Notes: a model not told the origin generated them from the letters alone. Counted from the first letter of the stretch, positions 8,654 to 18,352 are shown. The stretch is DNA of 64,000 bases from Microbacterium sp. VKM Ac-2923 (GCF_022815605.1 NZ_JALGRP010000005.1:186001-250000); one strand, 5' to 3'. Numbers and translations: made by a program.

Positions 8654-9463
8654 TCAGACGTCTTTGCTGCGGTGCAGCTTCACGGTGAGCGAGTCGACGA
8701 GCACGGCGATGCGGTCGTCCGACGCCCAGCGGCGGGCGATGCGGGCGAGCACGGCATCCAACTCCGCCTGCTCCAGGCCGGACATCAGCTGCAGGTGCAC
8801 CACCAGCTCCGGTCCGCGCAGACGCCCGGTGGGATCGCCCGACTCCACGGCCAGGTCGAGCACGGCGAGCTCACCCGAGATGCTCTCCTGCAGTCCCGTG
8901 AAGATCGTGGGCGACGTGTGGGCCGGCTCCCACGGCTCTCCCTGCGCGATGGCCCAGACCGCGGGGCGCCGGATGACGAACTCCGTCTCGGACGCGGGGT
9001 CGATGACGATGAGCTCGGTGTCTTCGGACGCGGCGGCGAGCGCCGTGCGACGACCGTCCGCCGGAACGGGACGCGCGGTGGCATCCCACGTCTGCAGCGC
9101 CGTGACGGAGGTGAACACCGGCAGGACCTTGCGACCGTCGGGGGCAGCGACCGTGACGATCGACAGCTCCTGCGTCTTGTCGACCTCGAGCCCGTGCGCG
9201 CCGATGCCGTGGTCGCCCTTCTCTGCAATGAGCGGGATCAGCAGGCGCGCCTCGCGGTAGGCGTCGACCACCGCGCGCGCATCGCCCGCCGCCGCGCGAA
9301 ACGCCAGGAGCGCCGCGAGCAGGGCCGCATCCGCCGACCCGTCGTCGCCGGAGTGGGGGTTGGAGGCGAAGCTGCGCCCCTCCCAGGGAACGCCCGCGGA
9401 ATCGCCGTGCGCGCCGCCCGGGTGGGCGCCGTGGTCGTGGGGGCCGTCAGTGTCCGGCGACAT
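8654..9463 (-). CDS. SseB family protein
   Basis: Cytoplasmic protein of 269 residues with an SseB N-terminal domain ([21 protein letters not shown] through [14 protein letters not shown]) and a C-terminal SseB-like region. Biochemical function is unknown. It starts inside the end of priA (ATG at 9463, 17-base overlap), so it is the last gene of the hisC-hisB-hisH-priA run. This gene is often found next to hisA/priA in related actinobacteria. A His/Gly-rich patch lies at residues 7-25. Confidence 0.85.
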   Translation of the reverse strand: MSPDTDGPHDHGAHPGGAHGDSAGVPWEGRSFASNPHSGDDGSADAALLAALLAFRAAAGDARAVVDAYREARLLIPLIAEKGDHGIGAHGLEVDKTQELSIVTVAAPDGRKVLPVFTSVTALQTWDATARPVPADGRRTALAAASEDTELIVIDPASETEFVIRRPAVWAIAQGEPWEPAHTSPTIFTGLQESISGELAVLDLAVESGDPTGRLRGPELVVHLQLMSGLEQAELDAVLARIARRWASDDRIAVLVDSLTVKLHRSKDV

Positions 9464-10193
9464 CCAGTGCCTCAGCGAGCGTGAACTGCCCCGCGTAGAG
9501 CGCCTTGCCGACGATCGCACCTTCCACACCGAGGGGCACGAGGTCGCGTAACGCCACGATGTCGTCGAGGCTCGACACGCCGCCCGAGGCAACGATGGGC
9601 TTGGGGGTGCGCTGGGTCATCTCGCGGAGCAGTTCGATGTTGGGGCCGCGGAGCGTGCCGTCCTTGGTGACGTCGGTGACGACGTAGCGGCTGCAGCCGG
9701 CGTCTTCGAGGCGCTCCAGCACGGTCCAGAGGTCGCCGCCGTCACGCGTCCAGCCGCGAGCGGCCAGCGTCGTTCCGCGCACATCGAGACCGACGGCGAT
9801 CGCCTCGCCGTAACGGTTGATCACGTCGGCCGCCCACTCGGGGTTCTCCAACGCCGCGGTACCGAGGTTGATGCGGCTTGCGCCGCTCTCGAGCGCGGCC
9901 TCGAGCGTGCGGTCGTCACGGATGCCACCGGACAGCTCGACCTGCACGCCCTTCACCTGGCGGATGACCTTGCGCATCACACCGGCGTTGCTGCCGCGAC
10001 CGAAAGCGGCGTCGAGGTCGACCAGGTGGATCCACTGCGCACCCTGGCGGGCGAAGTCGGCCGCCGCGTCGACGGGATCGCCGTAGCTGGTCTCGGTACC
10101 GGCCTCACCCTGGGTCAGACGGACGGCCTTGCCGTCGGCGACATCGACCGCGGGAAGCAGCACAAGTTCGGGCGTGGACGCGAAATCGTTCAT
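9447..10193 (-). CDS. priA: Phosphoribosyl isomerase A (HisA/TrpF bifunctional)
   Basis: TIM-barrel isomerase of 248 residues. In actinobacteria PriA isomerises both ProFAR in histidine synthesis and phosphoribosyl-anthranilate in tryptophan synthesis. The catalytic Asp pair is visible in [15 protein letters not shown] and [14 protein letters not shown], and the phosphate-binding loop in [12 protein letters not shown]. The ATG at 10193 gives the normal length. It lies 46 bases after hisH. Bifunctionality is inferred from the family; a separate trpF is not in this window. Confidence 0.93.
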   Translation of the reverse strand: MNDFASTPELVLLPAVDVADGKAVRLTQGEAGTETSYGDPVDAAADFARQGAQWIHLVDLDAAFGRGSNAGVMRKVIRQVKGVQVELSGGIRDDRTLEAALESGASRINLGTAALENPEWAADVINRYGEAIAVGLDVRGTTLAARGWTRDGGDLWTVLERLEDAGCSRYVVTDVTKDGTLRGPNIELLREMTQRTPKPIVASGGVSSLDDIVALRDLVPLGVEGAIVGKALYAGQFTLAEALDVAGH

Positions 10194-10239
10194 GGCTCCT
10201 CGCACCCTTCGGCGCATCTCGCCGAGCCGGGGCACGAGG

Positions 10240-10890
10240 TCACACAGTAGTCGTGCGCAGCCCGTCGATCCAATTGGCGAGGAGGCGGATGCCGGCTTCG
10301 CCCGACTTCTCGGGGTGGAACTGCGTCGCCGCCAGCGGACCGTTCTCGACGGCGGCGACGAAGGGCGCACCGTACGTGCACCACGTCACGGACGGCTGCG
10401 GGAACGGCGGCGTGACCTCCAACGACCACTCCTGCGCGGCGTAGGAGTGCACGAAGTAGAACCTCTCGTCCTCGATGCCCTCGAACAGACGGGAACCTTC
10501 GCCAGGGGTCACGGTGTTCCAGCCCATGTGCGGGAGGATGGGAGCCTGCAGCTCGGCGACCGTCCCCGGCCACTCACCGAGACCTTCCGTATCTGCGCCG
10601 CGCTCGATGCCGCGCTCGAACATCACCTGCATTCCGACGCAGATGCCGAGGACGTGCCGGCCGCCCGCGAGCCGACGGTCGACGATCTCACCCCCGCGAC
10701 TGGCGTTCAGCGAGTCCATCACGGCGCGGAACGCACCGACACCCGGGACCAGCAGCCCGTCGGCGTCGAGCAGCAGCGAGCGGTCGGAGGTGAGACGCGC
10801 GTCGGCACCGGCCTCCACGAGAGCCTTGACGGCGGAGTGGACGTTGCCCGAGCCGTAGTCGAGGACGGCGACGATCGGCTTGGCCGTCAC
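10240..10890 (-). CDS. hisH: Imidazole glycerol phosphate synthase, glutaminase subunit
   Basis: Class I glutamine amidotransferase, 216 residues, that supplies ammonia to HisF. The nucleophile lies in [13 protein letters not shown], and the catalytic His/Glu in [12 protein letters not shown]. The GTG start at 10890 overlaps the hisB stop (GTGA). HisF is not in the window. Confidence 0.95.
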   Translation of the reverse strand: MTAKPIVAVLDYGSGNVHSAVKALVEAGADARLTSDRSLLLDADGLLVPGVGAFRAVMDSLNASRGGEIVDRRLAGGRHVLGICVGMQVMFERGIERGADTEGLGEWPGTVAELQAPILPHMGWNTVTPGEGSRLFEGIEDERFYFVHSYAAQEWSLEVTPPFPQPSVTWCTYGAPFVAAVENGPLAATQFHPEKSGEAGIRLLANWIDGLRTTTV

Positions 10891-11501
10891 AGCGCGCCCT
10901 TGGTGCTCGGGATGCCGTCCACGAGCGGATCGAGCGCTTTCGCCTGGCGGAACGCGCGCGCGAACGCTTTGTACTCGGCCTCGGCGATGTGATGCGGGTC
11001 GCGTCCGCCCAGCACGCGCACGTGCACGGTGAGGCCCGCGTGGATCGAGATGGCCTCGAACGAGTGCCGCACGAGCGAGCCGGTGAAATGACCCCCGATG
11101 AGGTGGTGCTCGAAGCCAACGGGCTCGCCGGTGTGCACGAGGTACGGCCGACCGCTGATGTCGACGACGGCCTGCGCCAGCGCCTCGTCGAGCGGCACGA
11201 GCGCGTCTCCGTATCGCGCGATGCCGGACTTGTCGCCGAGGGCCTGCCGGATCGCATGTCCGAGCACGATCGAGGTGTCTTCCACCGTGTGGTGGGCGTC
11301 GATGTGCGTGTCGCCCGTCGCCCGCACCCGCAGGTCGGTCAACGAGTGCTTCGCGAACGCCGTGAGCATGTGGTCGAAGAACGGCACGCTCGTGGAGATG
11401 TCGCTCGCACCGCGGCCGTCGAGGTCGAGGTCCAGCTCGACGCGCGATTCGCTGGTCTCGCGGGTGATCGCAGCGGTGCGGGGCGGGACAGGACCGGTCA
11501 T
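10887..11501 (-). CDS. hisB: Imidazoleglycerol-phosphate dehydratase
   Basis: Monofunctional HisB of 204 residues. It dehydrates imidazole glycerol phosphate in histidine synthesis and carries a dinuclear Mn site made of His-rich motifs ([33 protein letters not shown]). The ATG at 11501 overlaps the hisC stop by four bases. Longer starts upstream run antiparallel through hisC and are rejected. Confidence 0.96.
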   Translation of the reverse strand: MTGPVPPRTAAITRETSESRVELDLDLDGRGASDISTSVPFFDHMLTAFAKHSLTDLRVRATGDTHIDAHHTVEDTSIVLGHAIRQALGDKSGIARYGDALVPLDEALAQAVVDISGRPYLVHTGEPVGFEHHLIGGHFTGSLVRHSFEAISIHAGLTVHVRVLGGRDPHHIAEAEYKAFARAFRQAKALDPLVDGIPSTKGAL

Positions 11502-12592
11502 GATCGCGATCCTATCGAGGCGAGGGCGTCGAGGAACGCGGTGGTCTCGTCCTCGGTGCCGGCCGAGACGCGCAGGTGGTGGGCGATGCCGACGTCGCGG
11601 ATCAGCACCCCCCGGTCGTACAACGCTTTCCACGTCGCCGCGGGGTCTGCCACCCCGCCGAAGAGGACGAAGTTGGTCCACGACTCGTGCGCCGTGTAGC
11701 CGACAGCAGACACTGTGGCCGCGATCCGGTCGCGTTGAGTGACGATCTCATCGACCGTCGCCAGCATGGTCTCGGCGTGCCCGAGGGCTGCGGTGGCCGC
11801 CGCCTGGGTGAGCGCGCTCAAGTGATAGGGCAGGCGGACGAGGCGCAGTGCGTCGACGAAGGTCGGGTCGGCCGCGAGGTAGCCCACACGGGCCCCGGCG
11901 AACGCGAACGCCTTGCTCATGGTGCGCGAGACCACCAGACGGGGTCGCCCCGGGAGGAGGGTGATGGCCGACGGCTCGTCGTGCGGAGCGAACTCCTGAT
12001 AGGCCTCGTCGACGATCACGACACCGTCCGTCGCGTCGTAGACCGCTTCGACGACGTCGAGACGGAGCGGGGTGCCCGTGGGGTTGTTGGGCGCGCAGAG
12101 GAAGACGACGTCCGGGCACTGATCGCGGACCTGCGCGGCGGCGGACTCGGCGCTCAGCGTGAAGTCGTGCTCACGCTCCCCCGCGATCCAACGCGCACCC
12201 GTTGCGCGCGTGAGGATGGGGTACATCGAGTAGGTGGGGGCGAAGCCCATCGCGGTGCGGCCGGGGCCGCCGAACGCCTGAAGGATGTGCTGCAGCACCT
12301 CGTTGGAGCCGTTCGCCGCCCAGATCTGCTCGGCACCCAGGCCGTGGCCGAGGTACTGCGCGAACGCCTCACGAAGCGTCGTGAACTCGCGGTCGGGGTA
12401 ACGATTGACGTCGCGGAGCGCCCGGGCGACGGCATCCAGGATGTCGTCTGCGACCTCGGACGGGACGGGATGCGTGTTCTCGTTCACGTTCAGCGCTACC
12501 GGCAGCGGCGCTTGCGGCGCTCCATACGGGGTCATACCCCGCAGATCGTCGCGAAGAGGAAGGTCGTCGAGGCGTACGGTCACCCTGTCCAT
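11498..12592 (-). CDS. hisC: Histidinol-phosphate aminotransferase
   Basis: PLP-dependent aminotransferase of 364 residues in histidine synthesis. Class I/II features include [12 protein letters not shown], the NNPTG motif ([11 protein letters not shown]) and the PLP lysine in [17 protein letters not shown]. The ATG at 12592 gives the family start [19 protein letters not shown]. It lies only 34 bases after the LysM gene with no terminator between, so read-through from the SOS promoter is possible. Confidence 0.95.
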   Translation of the reverse strand: MDRVTVRLDDLPLRDDLRGMTPYGAPQAPLPVALNVNENTHPVPSEVADDILDAVARALRDVNRYPDREFTTLREAFAQYLGHGLGAEQIWAANGSNEVLQHILQAFGGPGRTAMGFAPTYSMYPILTRATGARWIAGEREHDFTLSAESAAAQVRDQCPDVVFLCAPNNPTGTPLRLDVVEAVYDATDGVVIVDEAYQEFAPHDEPSAITLLPGRPRLVVSRTMSKAFAFAGARVGYLAADPTFVDALRLVRLPYHLSALTQAAATAALGHAETMLATVDEIVTQRDRIAATVSAVGYTAHESWTNFVLFGGVADPAATWKALYDRGVLIRDVGIAHHLRVSAGTEDETTAFLDALASIGSRS

Positions 12593-12626
12593 CGTAGGCG
12601 GCAGCGCGGGCGGGCCATCGCGGACG

Positions 12627-12977
12627 TCAGTCGACAGGCGCGTACTCGGCGGGGATGGCGATCCGCTGACCGGCGGCCACCGAGCCACCCGGGAGGGCGT
12701 TGAGGCGCGTGATCTCCGCGACGACGTCGCGGGGATCGGCCGCGGGTGCCAGCTCTTCGGCGATCGACCAGAGGGTCTCGCCACTCATCACCGTGATCTC
12801 CGCGAAGGTGCCGGCGGGCGCGCCGACGTCGTTCGAGGCGAGGGCGGAGCCTCCGCCGACGATCACGAGGCCGAGCGCCACGACGAGGGGAAGGGACACC
12901 AGGAAGGCGACGACGCGGCGACCACGCGTCGTGATGCGCAGGCGGGTGGTGGGGGCGGTGAGGGCGATGCTGCTCAT
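12627..12977 (-). CDS. Membrane-anchored LysM protein, SOS division-inhibitor type
   Basis: Protein of 116 residues: short cytoplasmic tail, one membrane segment (about residues 22-45), then an extracellular LysM peptidoglycan-binding domain (about 60-112, SGETLWSIAEEL to AAGQRIAIP). Architecture and position divergent from lexA match B. subtilis YneA and mycobacterial Rv2719c/ChiZ, which block division during DNA damage. The promoter has a consensus -35 and a -10 lying inside a LexA box (13048-13080), so SOS control is well supported. AAGGAG lies eight bases before the ATG. Function as a division inhibitor is inference. Confidence 0.85.
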   Translation of the reverse strand: MSSIALTAPTTRLRITTRGRRVVAFLVSLPLVVALGLVIVGGGSALASNDVGAPAGTFAEITVMSGETLWSIAEELAPAADPRDVVAEITRLNALPGGSVAAGQRIAIPAEYAPVD

Positions 12978-13000
12978 GATGTGTGCTCCTTGGTGGAGAG

Positions 13001-13040
13001 ATTCGCACTCCGCCCTCGGCCGGGAGGGCGGGGTGCGAAT
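13001..13040 (-). promoter_or_regulatory. Long hairpin in the 5' leader of the LysM gene
   Basis: Arms 13001-13017 and 13024-13040 pair over 17 positions with one mismatch and a six-base loop. The predicted start (~13044) is just before it and the ribosome binding site (12985-12990) is ten bases after it, so most of the leader is one hairpin. It is probably a stabilising or translation-tuning structure; no T-run follows. Confidence 0.65.
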
Positions 13041-13047
13041 CTGTCTT

Positions 13048-13080
13048 CCGAATGTATCTTCGATACTCGATAGCTGTCAA
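13048..13080 (-). promoter_or_regulatory. SOS promoter: -35, -10 and LexA box of the LysM gene
   Basis: On the minus strand TTGACA (13080-13075) is followed by an 18-base spacer and TACATT (13056-13051). The LexA-box-like palindrome CCGAATGTATCTTCGA occupies 13048-13063, so a bound repressor would cover the -10. It keeps the CGAA-N6-TTCG core of the actinobacterial consensus TCGAACNNNNGTTCGA. It may also act on lexA, whose ATG is 172 bases away. Confidence 0.75.
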
Positions 13081-13235
13081 GGACCCGGATGTCGGAGACG
13101 AATCGAACGCGACACGCGGGCGGTTCCGCGTCATTCACCTCGTCAACCGGATACGGTTTCGACACGGAGACCTCATCACCAACCTCCGACATTCGAATAT
13201 CCGCCGCCCTTCCCGCGGCGCGAGGGGAGCACCAG

Positions 13236-13922
13236 ATGACCGACGCGACGACCGCCGGCCGCGACCGACCGCAGACGCGTCGGCGCAAGAGCCTCAGCGA
13301 CAAGCAGCTCGCGATCCTCGAGGTCATCCAGCGTTCGATCGCCCGGCACGGTTACCCGCCGAGCATGCGCGAGATCGGAGACGCCGTCGGCCTCAAGTCG
13401 CTCTCGAGCGTCACCCACCAGCTCAACCAGCTCGAGCTCAGCGGTTACCTCCGTCGCGATCCGGGCAAGACCCGGGCGATGGAGGTGCTGATCGACCTTC
13501 CCGGCAACGCCGCCGAGAACCCCGCCGACACCGCACCCTCGGTCGGCGACGCCGCCCTCGTGCCGCTGGTCGGTCGGATCGCCGCCGGTGTGCCGATCAC
13601 CGCGGATCAGCACGTGGAGGAGATCTTCCCCCTCCCCCGCCAGCTCGTCGGCAGGGGCGAGTTGTTCATGCTCAAGGTCTCGGGCGAGTCGATGATCGAC
13701 GCCGCGATCTGCGACGGCGACTGGGTGGTCGTCCGGTCGCAGGCGAACGCCGAGAACGGCGAGATCGTCGCCGCGATGCTCGACGGCGAGGCCACGGTGA
13801 AGACCTTCCGTCGCCGTGACGGCCACACCTGGCTCCTGCCCCGCAACTCCGCTTTCGAGCCCATCCTCGGAGACGAGGCCGTCGTGCTGGGTCGCGTGGT
13901 GGCGGTGTTGCGGGCGGTCTGA
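13236..13922 (+). CDS. lexA: SOS repressor LexA
   Basis: LexA of 228 residues. N-terminal winged helix (about 20-80, [16 protein letters not shown]), then the self-cleaving peptidase domain. The Ala117-Gly118 scissile bond lies in GRIAAGVPI, with nucleophile Ser152 (SGESMID) and general base Lys189 (GEATVKTF). The ATG at 13236 has an AGGGGAG site; an in-frame ATG at 13089 would add a non-conserved 49-residue extension and is rejected. Divergent from the LysM gene. It represses the SOS genes, probably including recA here. Confidence 0.96.
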   Translation: MTDATTAGRDRPQTRRRKSLSDKQLAILEVIQRSIARHGYPPSMREIGDAVGLKSLSSVTHQLNQLELSGYLRRDPGKTRAMEVLIDLPGNAAENPADTAPSVGDAALVPLVGRIAAGVPITADQHVEEIFPLPRQLVGRGELFMLKVSGESMIDAAICDGDWVVVRSQANAENGEIVAAMLDGEATVKTFRRRDGHTWLLPRNSAFEPILGDEAVVLGRVVAVLRAV

Positions 13923-13938
13923 CCCCCACGGCTCAAGG

Positions 13939-13967
13939 CCGGATGTCCCCCGCGCGGTGGCATCCGG
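13939..13967 (+). terminator. Possible lexA terminator
   Basis: An imperfect 9-bp inverted repeat (CCGGATG...CATCCGG) begins 17 bases after the lexA stop. It is short and has no T-run. Confidence 0.4.
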
Positions 13968-14039
13968 TCTTCGTCGTCACCGAGACCTGTCCCGGACCGC
14001 CGCCGAAGTGCCGCTCACCAAATCGGCCGGCACGGACGG

Positions 14040-14062
14040 ATGTCGGGGGCCCTGCCTAGGCT
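14040..14062 (+). promoter_or_regulatory. Promoter of the S9 peptidase gene (TGTCGG-N8-TANNNT type)
   Basis: ATGTCGGGG (14040-14048), eight bases, then TAGGCT (14057-14062), which ends six bases before the ATG. It predicts a leaderless mRNA and resembles the RecA-NDp/PafBC promoter class. Confidence 0.5.
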
Positions 14063-14068
14063 TGTCCC

Positions 14069-15961
14069 ATGGCTGACACCCTCCCCTATGGCTCCTGGCC
14101 CTCTCCCCTCACGCCCGAGTCCGTCGCGCAGGCGTCGCCGCGCGTCGACGGTGCCCGGCTCGTCGGCGACGAGGTCTGGTGGGGCGAATCCGTGCCTTGT
14201 GAGGCCGGCCGCGTCGCGGTGAAGCGCCGCCGGGCCGACGGTGTCGTCGAGACCGTGCTGCCCGCCCCCGCCAACGCCCGCTCGGCGGTGCACGAGTACG
14301 GCGGAGGGGCATGGACGGCATCCGATGACGGCGAGCTGTACTACGTCGAGAAGGTCGACCAGCGCGTCTACGCCCTGCGCCCGGGGGGCGAGGCGCGCGC
14401 ATTGACGCCACCCGACGAGGCCGTACGACACGGCGGGCTGCGGTTCGAGCACGGTGTGCTGCTGGCCGTGCGTGAGACGCACGGCACCACGCGCGTCCCG
14501 GAGCGGGCGATCGTCTGCATCCCGACCGACGGTTCCGATGAGGTCGAGGTGCTCGCCGATGGCAGCGATTTCCTCGCCCAACCCGCCCTCTCCCCCGACG
14601 GTCGTCGGCTCGCGTGGATCGCGTGGGACCATCCCGACATGCCCTGGGATGCCACGGTCCTGCGCGTCGCCGACCTGACGACGGGCGAGGTCCGCGACAT
14701 CGCGGGCGGAGCGAACCGCGCGCCCCTGCAGCCGGTCTGGCTGGCTGACGACGAGCTGCTGTACGCCGACGATCCCGATGGCCGGTGGAACCTCTTCCGC
14801 CGTCCGCTCGACGGCGACGCGCAGCCCGTGGCACCGGCGGACGCCGACACCGGGGGCGGTCTCTGGGTTCTCGGTACGCGGTGGTTCGGCGCGGCCGCCG
14901 GAGGACGGGTCGTCGCGGTACGCACCGACGGCGCTGACGAGATCGTCGAGATCGCTCCCTCGGGGGTGCGCCCCCTCGACGTCCCCGCCATCGCCGGGGC
15001 TGCGGTCGACGACGCGCGTGGCGCGCAGGTGCTGGTCTCCGGCGCCGACGCCGGAGGCCGCTCGGGGCTGTGGCTGGTCGACCTGGATTCCGGGGCGGTC
15101 GAGCTCGTGACGGGCGGCTCCGCTTCCTGGGGCGACGAATGGATGCCGTCGGCCCGCGCGCTCGAGACAGAGGGGCCACACGGCCCGGTGCATGCCTTCG
15201 CCTACGCCCCCACCCACCCCGAGGTCACCGCTCCCCCCGGCGAGCGCCCGCCGTACGTCGTGCTCGTCCACGGCGGACCGACCTCGCACGTCGGGCCCGC
15301 GCCGTCCGCGAAGACGGCGTACTTCACGAGCCGCGGCATCGGTGTGCTCGACGTCAACTACGGCGGCTCCACCGGCTACGGTCGGGCCTACCGCGACCGG
15401 CTGAAGGGCCAGTGGGGCGTTGTCGACGTCGACGACGTCGCCGCAGCGGCATCCGCCCTCGCCGAGGCGGGACTCGCCGACCCCGATCGGATCGCGATCG
15501 CCGGCGGTTCCGCGGGCGGCTGGACGGTGCTTGCTGCGGTCACGAACACCGATGTCTTCAGCGCGGGGATCTCGCGCTACGGCGTGGGAGATGCGCGCGC
15601 CCTCGCCGAGGACACGCACGACTTCGAGGCGCGTTATCTCGACGGTCTCATCGGTCCGCTCCCCGAGGCGGAGTCGGTGTACGTGGAGCGATCGCCGCTC
15701 AGCCATCCCGAGCGGTTCCGCGTTCCGCTGCTCATCCTGCAGGGCGCCGAGGATCGGGTCGTCCCTCCGTCGCAGGCCGAGGCCATCCGCGACGCTCTCG
15801 CCGCGCACGGGGTCCCCCACGCCTACGTGCTGTACGAGGGCGAGGGCCACGGGTTCCGCCGCGCCGAGACGGTGGTCGACTCCCTCCGCCGCGAACTGGG
15901 CTTCTTGGGCGCGGTCTTCGGGTTCGAGAGTCCGGGCATCCCCGCTCTGCAGATGGAGTGA
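14069..15961 (+). CDS. Prolyl oligopeptidase family (S9) serine peptidase
   Basis: Cytoplasmic peptidase of 630 residues with no signal peptide. A beta-propeller-like N-terminal half (about 1-370, including LAQPALSPDGRRLAW) precedes the alpha/beta-hydrolase domain. The nucleophile is in AGGSAGGWT, the Asp in GAEDRVVP and the His in GEGHGFR, so it should be active on short peptides or peptide-like esters (S9C-like). It stands alone, converging on hflX with a shared terminator. Physiological substrate unknown. Confidence 0.88.
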   Translation: MADTLPYGSWPSPLTPESVAQASPRVDGARLVGDEVWWGESVPCEAGRVAVKRRRADGVVETVLPAPANARSAVHEYGGGAWTASDDGELYYVEKVDQRVYALRPGGEARALTPPDEAVRHGGLRFEHGVLLAVRETHGTTRVPERAIVCIPTDGSDEVEVLADGSDFLAQPALSPDGRRLAWIAWDHPDMPWDATVLRVADLTTGEVRDIAGGANRAPLQPVWLADDELLYADDPDGRWNLFRRPLDGDAQPVAPADADTGGGLWVLGTRWFGAAAGGRVVAVRTDGADEIVEIAPSGVRPLDVPAIAGAAVDDARGAQVLVSGADAGGRSGLWLVDLDSGAVELVTGGSASWGDEWMPSARALETEGPHGPVHAFAYAPTHPEVTAPPGERPPYVVLVHGGPTSHVGPAPSAKTAYFTSRGIGVLDVNYGGSTGYGRAYRDRLKGQWGVVDVDDVAAAASALAEAGLADPDRIAIAGGSAGGWTVLAAVTNTDVFSAGISRYGVGDARALAEDTHDFEARYLDGLIGPLPEAESVYVERSPLSHPERFRVPLLILQGAEDRVVPPSQAEAIRDALAAHGVPHAYVLYEGEGHGFRRAETVVDSLRRELGFLGAVFGFESPGIPALQME

Positions 15962-16040
15962 ACACCGTCCCGTCGCGCTGCACGGAGGCGTGGGACTGCA
16001 GCTCCGTGCGAGGCCGCGACACTCGCACGAGCCGACAAGA

Positions 16041-16079
16041 CGGAGAACCCCGCTCACGAGACGTGAGCGGGGTTCTCCG
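16041..16079. terminator. Bidirectional terminator between S9 peptidase and hflX
   Basis: Perfect 17-bp stem (16041-16057 with 16063-16079) with a GAGAC loop, 80 bases after the peptidase stop and 9 bases after the hflX stop on the other strand. Confidence 0.85.
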
Positions 16080-16087
16080 GGTCGCGA

Positions 16088-17605
16088 TCAGGCGGCGAAC
16101 TGTTCCAGTTCCGCGGCAAGACGAGCCCCCACGTGCGCGTGCAGGAACGTCCCGGTCTCGCGGTGTTCCTGAGCCAGGATGAGCCCGCTCTCGTGCACAG
16201 CCGAGACCAGGTCGCCGCGATCGTACGGAACCACCGCCTGCACCTCGACCGCCGGCAGCGGGAGAGCCTCCTCGATCACGGCGCGGAGTTCGTCGATGCC
16301 CTCGCCGGTGCGGGACGACACGAAACTGGCGTCGGGGGCGAGCCCGCGCAGCACGAGACGCTCATCCTCGGTCACCAGATCGGCCTTGTTGAAGACGACG
16401 ATCTCCCGGCCGAAGTTCGCGTTCACGTCTCCCATCACGTCGCGCACCGTCAACAGCTGTGCGGCCGGGTCGGGGTGCGAGGCATCGACGACGTGCAGGA
16501 TGACATCGGCGTCGCCGACCTCCTCCAGGGTCGACCGGAACGCCTCGACGAGCTGGTGCGGGAGGTTGCGCACGAAGCCCACCGTGTCGGTGAGCGTGTA
16601 GACGCGACCGTCGGTCGTCTCGGAGCGGCGGACCGTGGCATCCAGGGTCGCGAACAGGGCGTTCTCGACCAGCACACCCGCGCTCGTGAGGCGGTTCAGC
16701 AGGCTCGACTTGCCCGCGTTGGTGTAGCCGGCGATGGCGACCGAGGGGATCGTGTGGCGCTTGCGGTCGGCGCGCTTGGCCTCGCGAGCGGGGGCGAAGT
16801 CGCGCAGCTGCTTGCGCAGCAGCGCCATCTTCGTGCGGATGCGACGACGGTCGAGTTCGATCTTCGTCTCACCGGGTCCGCGCGAGCCCATGCCCGCACC
16901 GCCCGCACCGACCTGTCCGCCGGCCTGGCGCGACATCGAGTCACCCCAGCCGCGCAGGCGCGGCAGGAGGTACTCCAGCTGGGCCAGCTCGACCTGCGCC
17001 TTGCCCTCGCGGCTCTTGGCGTGCTGGCTGAAGATGTCGAGGATGACCGTCGTCCGGTCGATCACCTTCACCTTCACCACGTCTTCGAGCGCGCGCCGCT
17101 GGCTGGGCGCGAGCTCGGTATCGGCGATCACGGTGTCGGCGCCGACAGCAGCGACGATGTCGCGCAGCTCGGCCGCCTTGCCGCGCCCGACATAGGTCGC
17201 GGGATCCGGATGGGGTCGACGCTGCAGCACGCCGTCGAGCACGACCGCGCCGGCCGTCTCGGCCAGGGCCGACAGCTCGCGCAGCGAGTTCTCGGCATCC
17301 GTCTGCTCCCCCTGCGGGTGCACGCCCACGAGAACGACGTTCTCGAGGCGCAGCTGGCGGTATTCGACCTCGGTGACGTCTTCGAGCTCGGTGGAGAGCC
17401 CGGCGACGCGGCGGAGCGCGGCGCGTTCCTCGCGGTCCCACTGGTCGCCGTCGGCGTCGCCGCCGTACGCGGTGGTGGCGTCTTGGAGCGCCTGCGCTGC
17501 GCCGAAGACCCGGACCCCGCGGTGCGCTTCGGCGCGCGAGAGCACGCGGTCCACCGGGTCCACCGGCGACGCGTCGATGCTCGGGGGTGTGGTCTGTTCG
17601 GTCAT
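16088..17605 (-). CDS. hflX: Ribosome-associated GTPase HflX
   Basis: GTPase of 505 residues that splits or rescues stalled ribosomes. An N-terminal HflX domain (LVGVHPQG through GGAGMGSRGPGETKIELDRR) and a coiled coil precede the G domain. G1 is GYTNAGKSSLLNRL, G3 DTVGF and G4 NKAD. The extended acidic N-terminus (about 1-85) is usual in actinobacteria. Part of the conserved dapF-miaA neighbourhood. Confidence 0.95.
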   Translation of the reverse strand: MTEQTTPPSIDASPVDPVDRVLSRAEAHRGVRVFGAAQALQDATTAYGGDADGDQWDREERAALRRVAGLSTELEDVTEVEYRQLRLENVVLVGVHPQGEQTDAENSLRELSALAETAGAVVLDGVLQRRPHPDPATYVGRGKAAELRDIVAAVGADTVIADTELAPSQRRALEDVVKVKVIDRTTVILDIFSQHAKSREGKAQVELAQLEYLLPRLRGWGDSMSRQAGGQVGAGGAGMGSRGPGETKIELDRRRIRTKMALLRKQLRDFAPAREAKRADRKRHTIPSVAIAGYTNAGKSSLLNRLTSAGVLVENALFATLDATVRRSETTDGRVYTLTDTVGFVRNLPHQLVEAFRSTLEEVGDADVILHVVDASHPDPAAQLLTVRDVMGDVNANFGREIVVFNKADLVTEDERLVLRGLAPDASFVSSRTGEGIDELRAVIEEALPLPAVEVQAVVPYDRGDLVSAVHESGLILAQEHRETGTFLHAHVGARLAAELEQFAA

Positions 17606-17707
17606 GTGTTCCTTTCGGCCGCGGACCTGGCCGCGGTGGATGTATCTCGGTGTTCTGGAACTTTATCCGTCCCGACGCCCGAGGGGTCGGTCGGATATCC
17701 TGGCGTG

Positions 17708-18352
17708 ATGGGGAGCGAGCACTACTTCAGCGCGTCGCCGTCGAGTCCCGAACAGCTCCGCCGCATCAGCGTGACGCTCGCCGGTCGTGAACTCGAGGTG
17801 GTCACAGCGGGCGGCGTCTTCAGCCCCGACCATGTGGATGCCGGAACCTCGGTGCTGCTCGCCAACACCCCTCCCCCTCCCGCCGGTGGGCACTTCCTCG
17901 ACCTGGGGTGCGGGTGGGGTCCGATCTCGATGTCACTGGCGCTCGCTTCACCGCACGCGACCGTCTGGGCGGTCGACGTCAACGAACGGGCTCTCGATCT
18001 CGTGAGGCGCAACGCGCAGTCGCACGGCCTCACGAACATCAACGCCGTACGCCCCGAGGATGTTCCCGACGGGGTGTCGTTTCGCACCATCCGCTCCAAC
18101 CCGCCCATCCGCGTGGGCAAGAACGAACTGCACGGGATGCTGCAGCACTGGATCCCGCGCATGACGGAGCGTTCCGACGGGTGGTTCGTCGTTCAGCGCA
18201 ACCTCGGTTCCGATTCGCTGCAGCGATGGCTCGCCGCAACTTTCGCCGACGGCTACAGCGTGCACCGGGCCGCGACGGGCCGCGGGTTCCGCGTGCTGTG
18301 CGTGCGCCGCCACGGGTCGCCGCTGAGCGAGCCCATCGACATCGTCGCCTGA
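17708..18352 (+). CDS. RsmC-like class I methyltransferase
   Basis: SAM-dependent methyltransferase of 214 residues with an MTS domain. Motif I is FLDLGCGWGPISM, and the RNA/N-methylation type motif IV reads SNPPIRVG, as in the catalytic half of RsmC (16S rRNA m2G). RsmC proper has a second, degenerate domain that is missing here. A TATCCT -10 box (17696-17701) ends six bases before the ATG. Target RNA is inferred only. Confidence 0.82.
   Translation: MGSEHYFSASPSSPEQLRRISVTLAGRELEVVTAGGVFSPDHVDAGTSVLLANTPPPPAGGHFLDLGCGWGPISMSLALASPHATVWAVDVNERALDLVRRNAQSHGLTNINAVRPEDVPDGVSFRTIRSNPPIRVGKNELHGMLQHWIPRMTERSDGWFVVQRNLGSDSLQRWLAATFADGYSVHRAATGRGFRVLCVRRHGSPLSEPIDIVA

Noticed and set aside
13132..13160. 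Second LexA box near CCGGATACGGTTTCGA
   Set aside because: Only one half-site fits; four mismatches to the consensus.
13170..13192. A further ATGTCGGAG-N8 element on the minus strand upstream of the LysM gene
   Set aside because: The bases at the -10 position are TGAGGT, not TANNNT, and it is not placed near a start.
13089..13235. Longer lexA from ATG 13089
   Set aside because: The extra 49 residues are unlike LexA proteins and would cover the intergenic control region; the ATG at 13236 has a good ribosome binding site.
16133..17700. Long plus-strand frame opposite hflX that runs into the RsmC-like gene
   Set aside because: It is antisense to a clear hflX; the methyltransferase starts at 17708 with its own -10.
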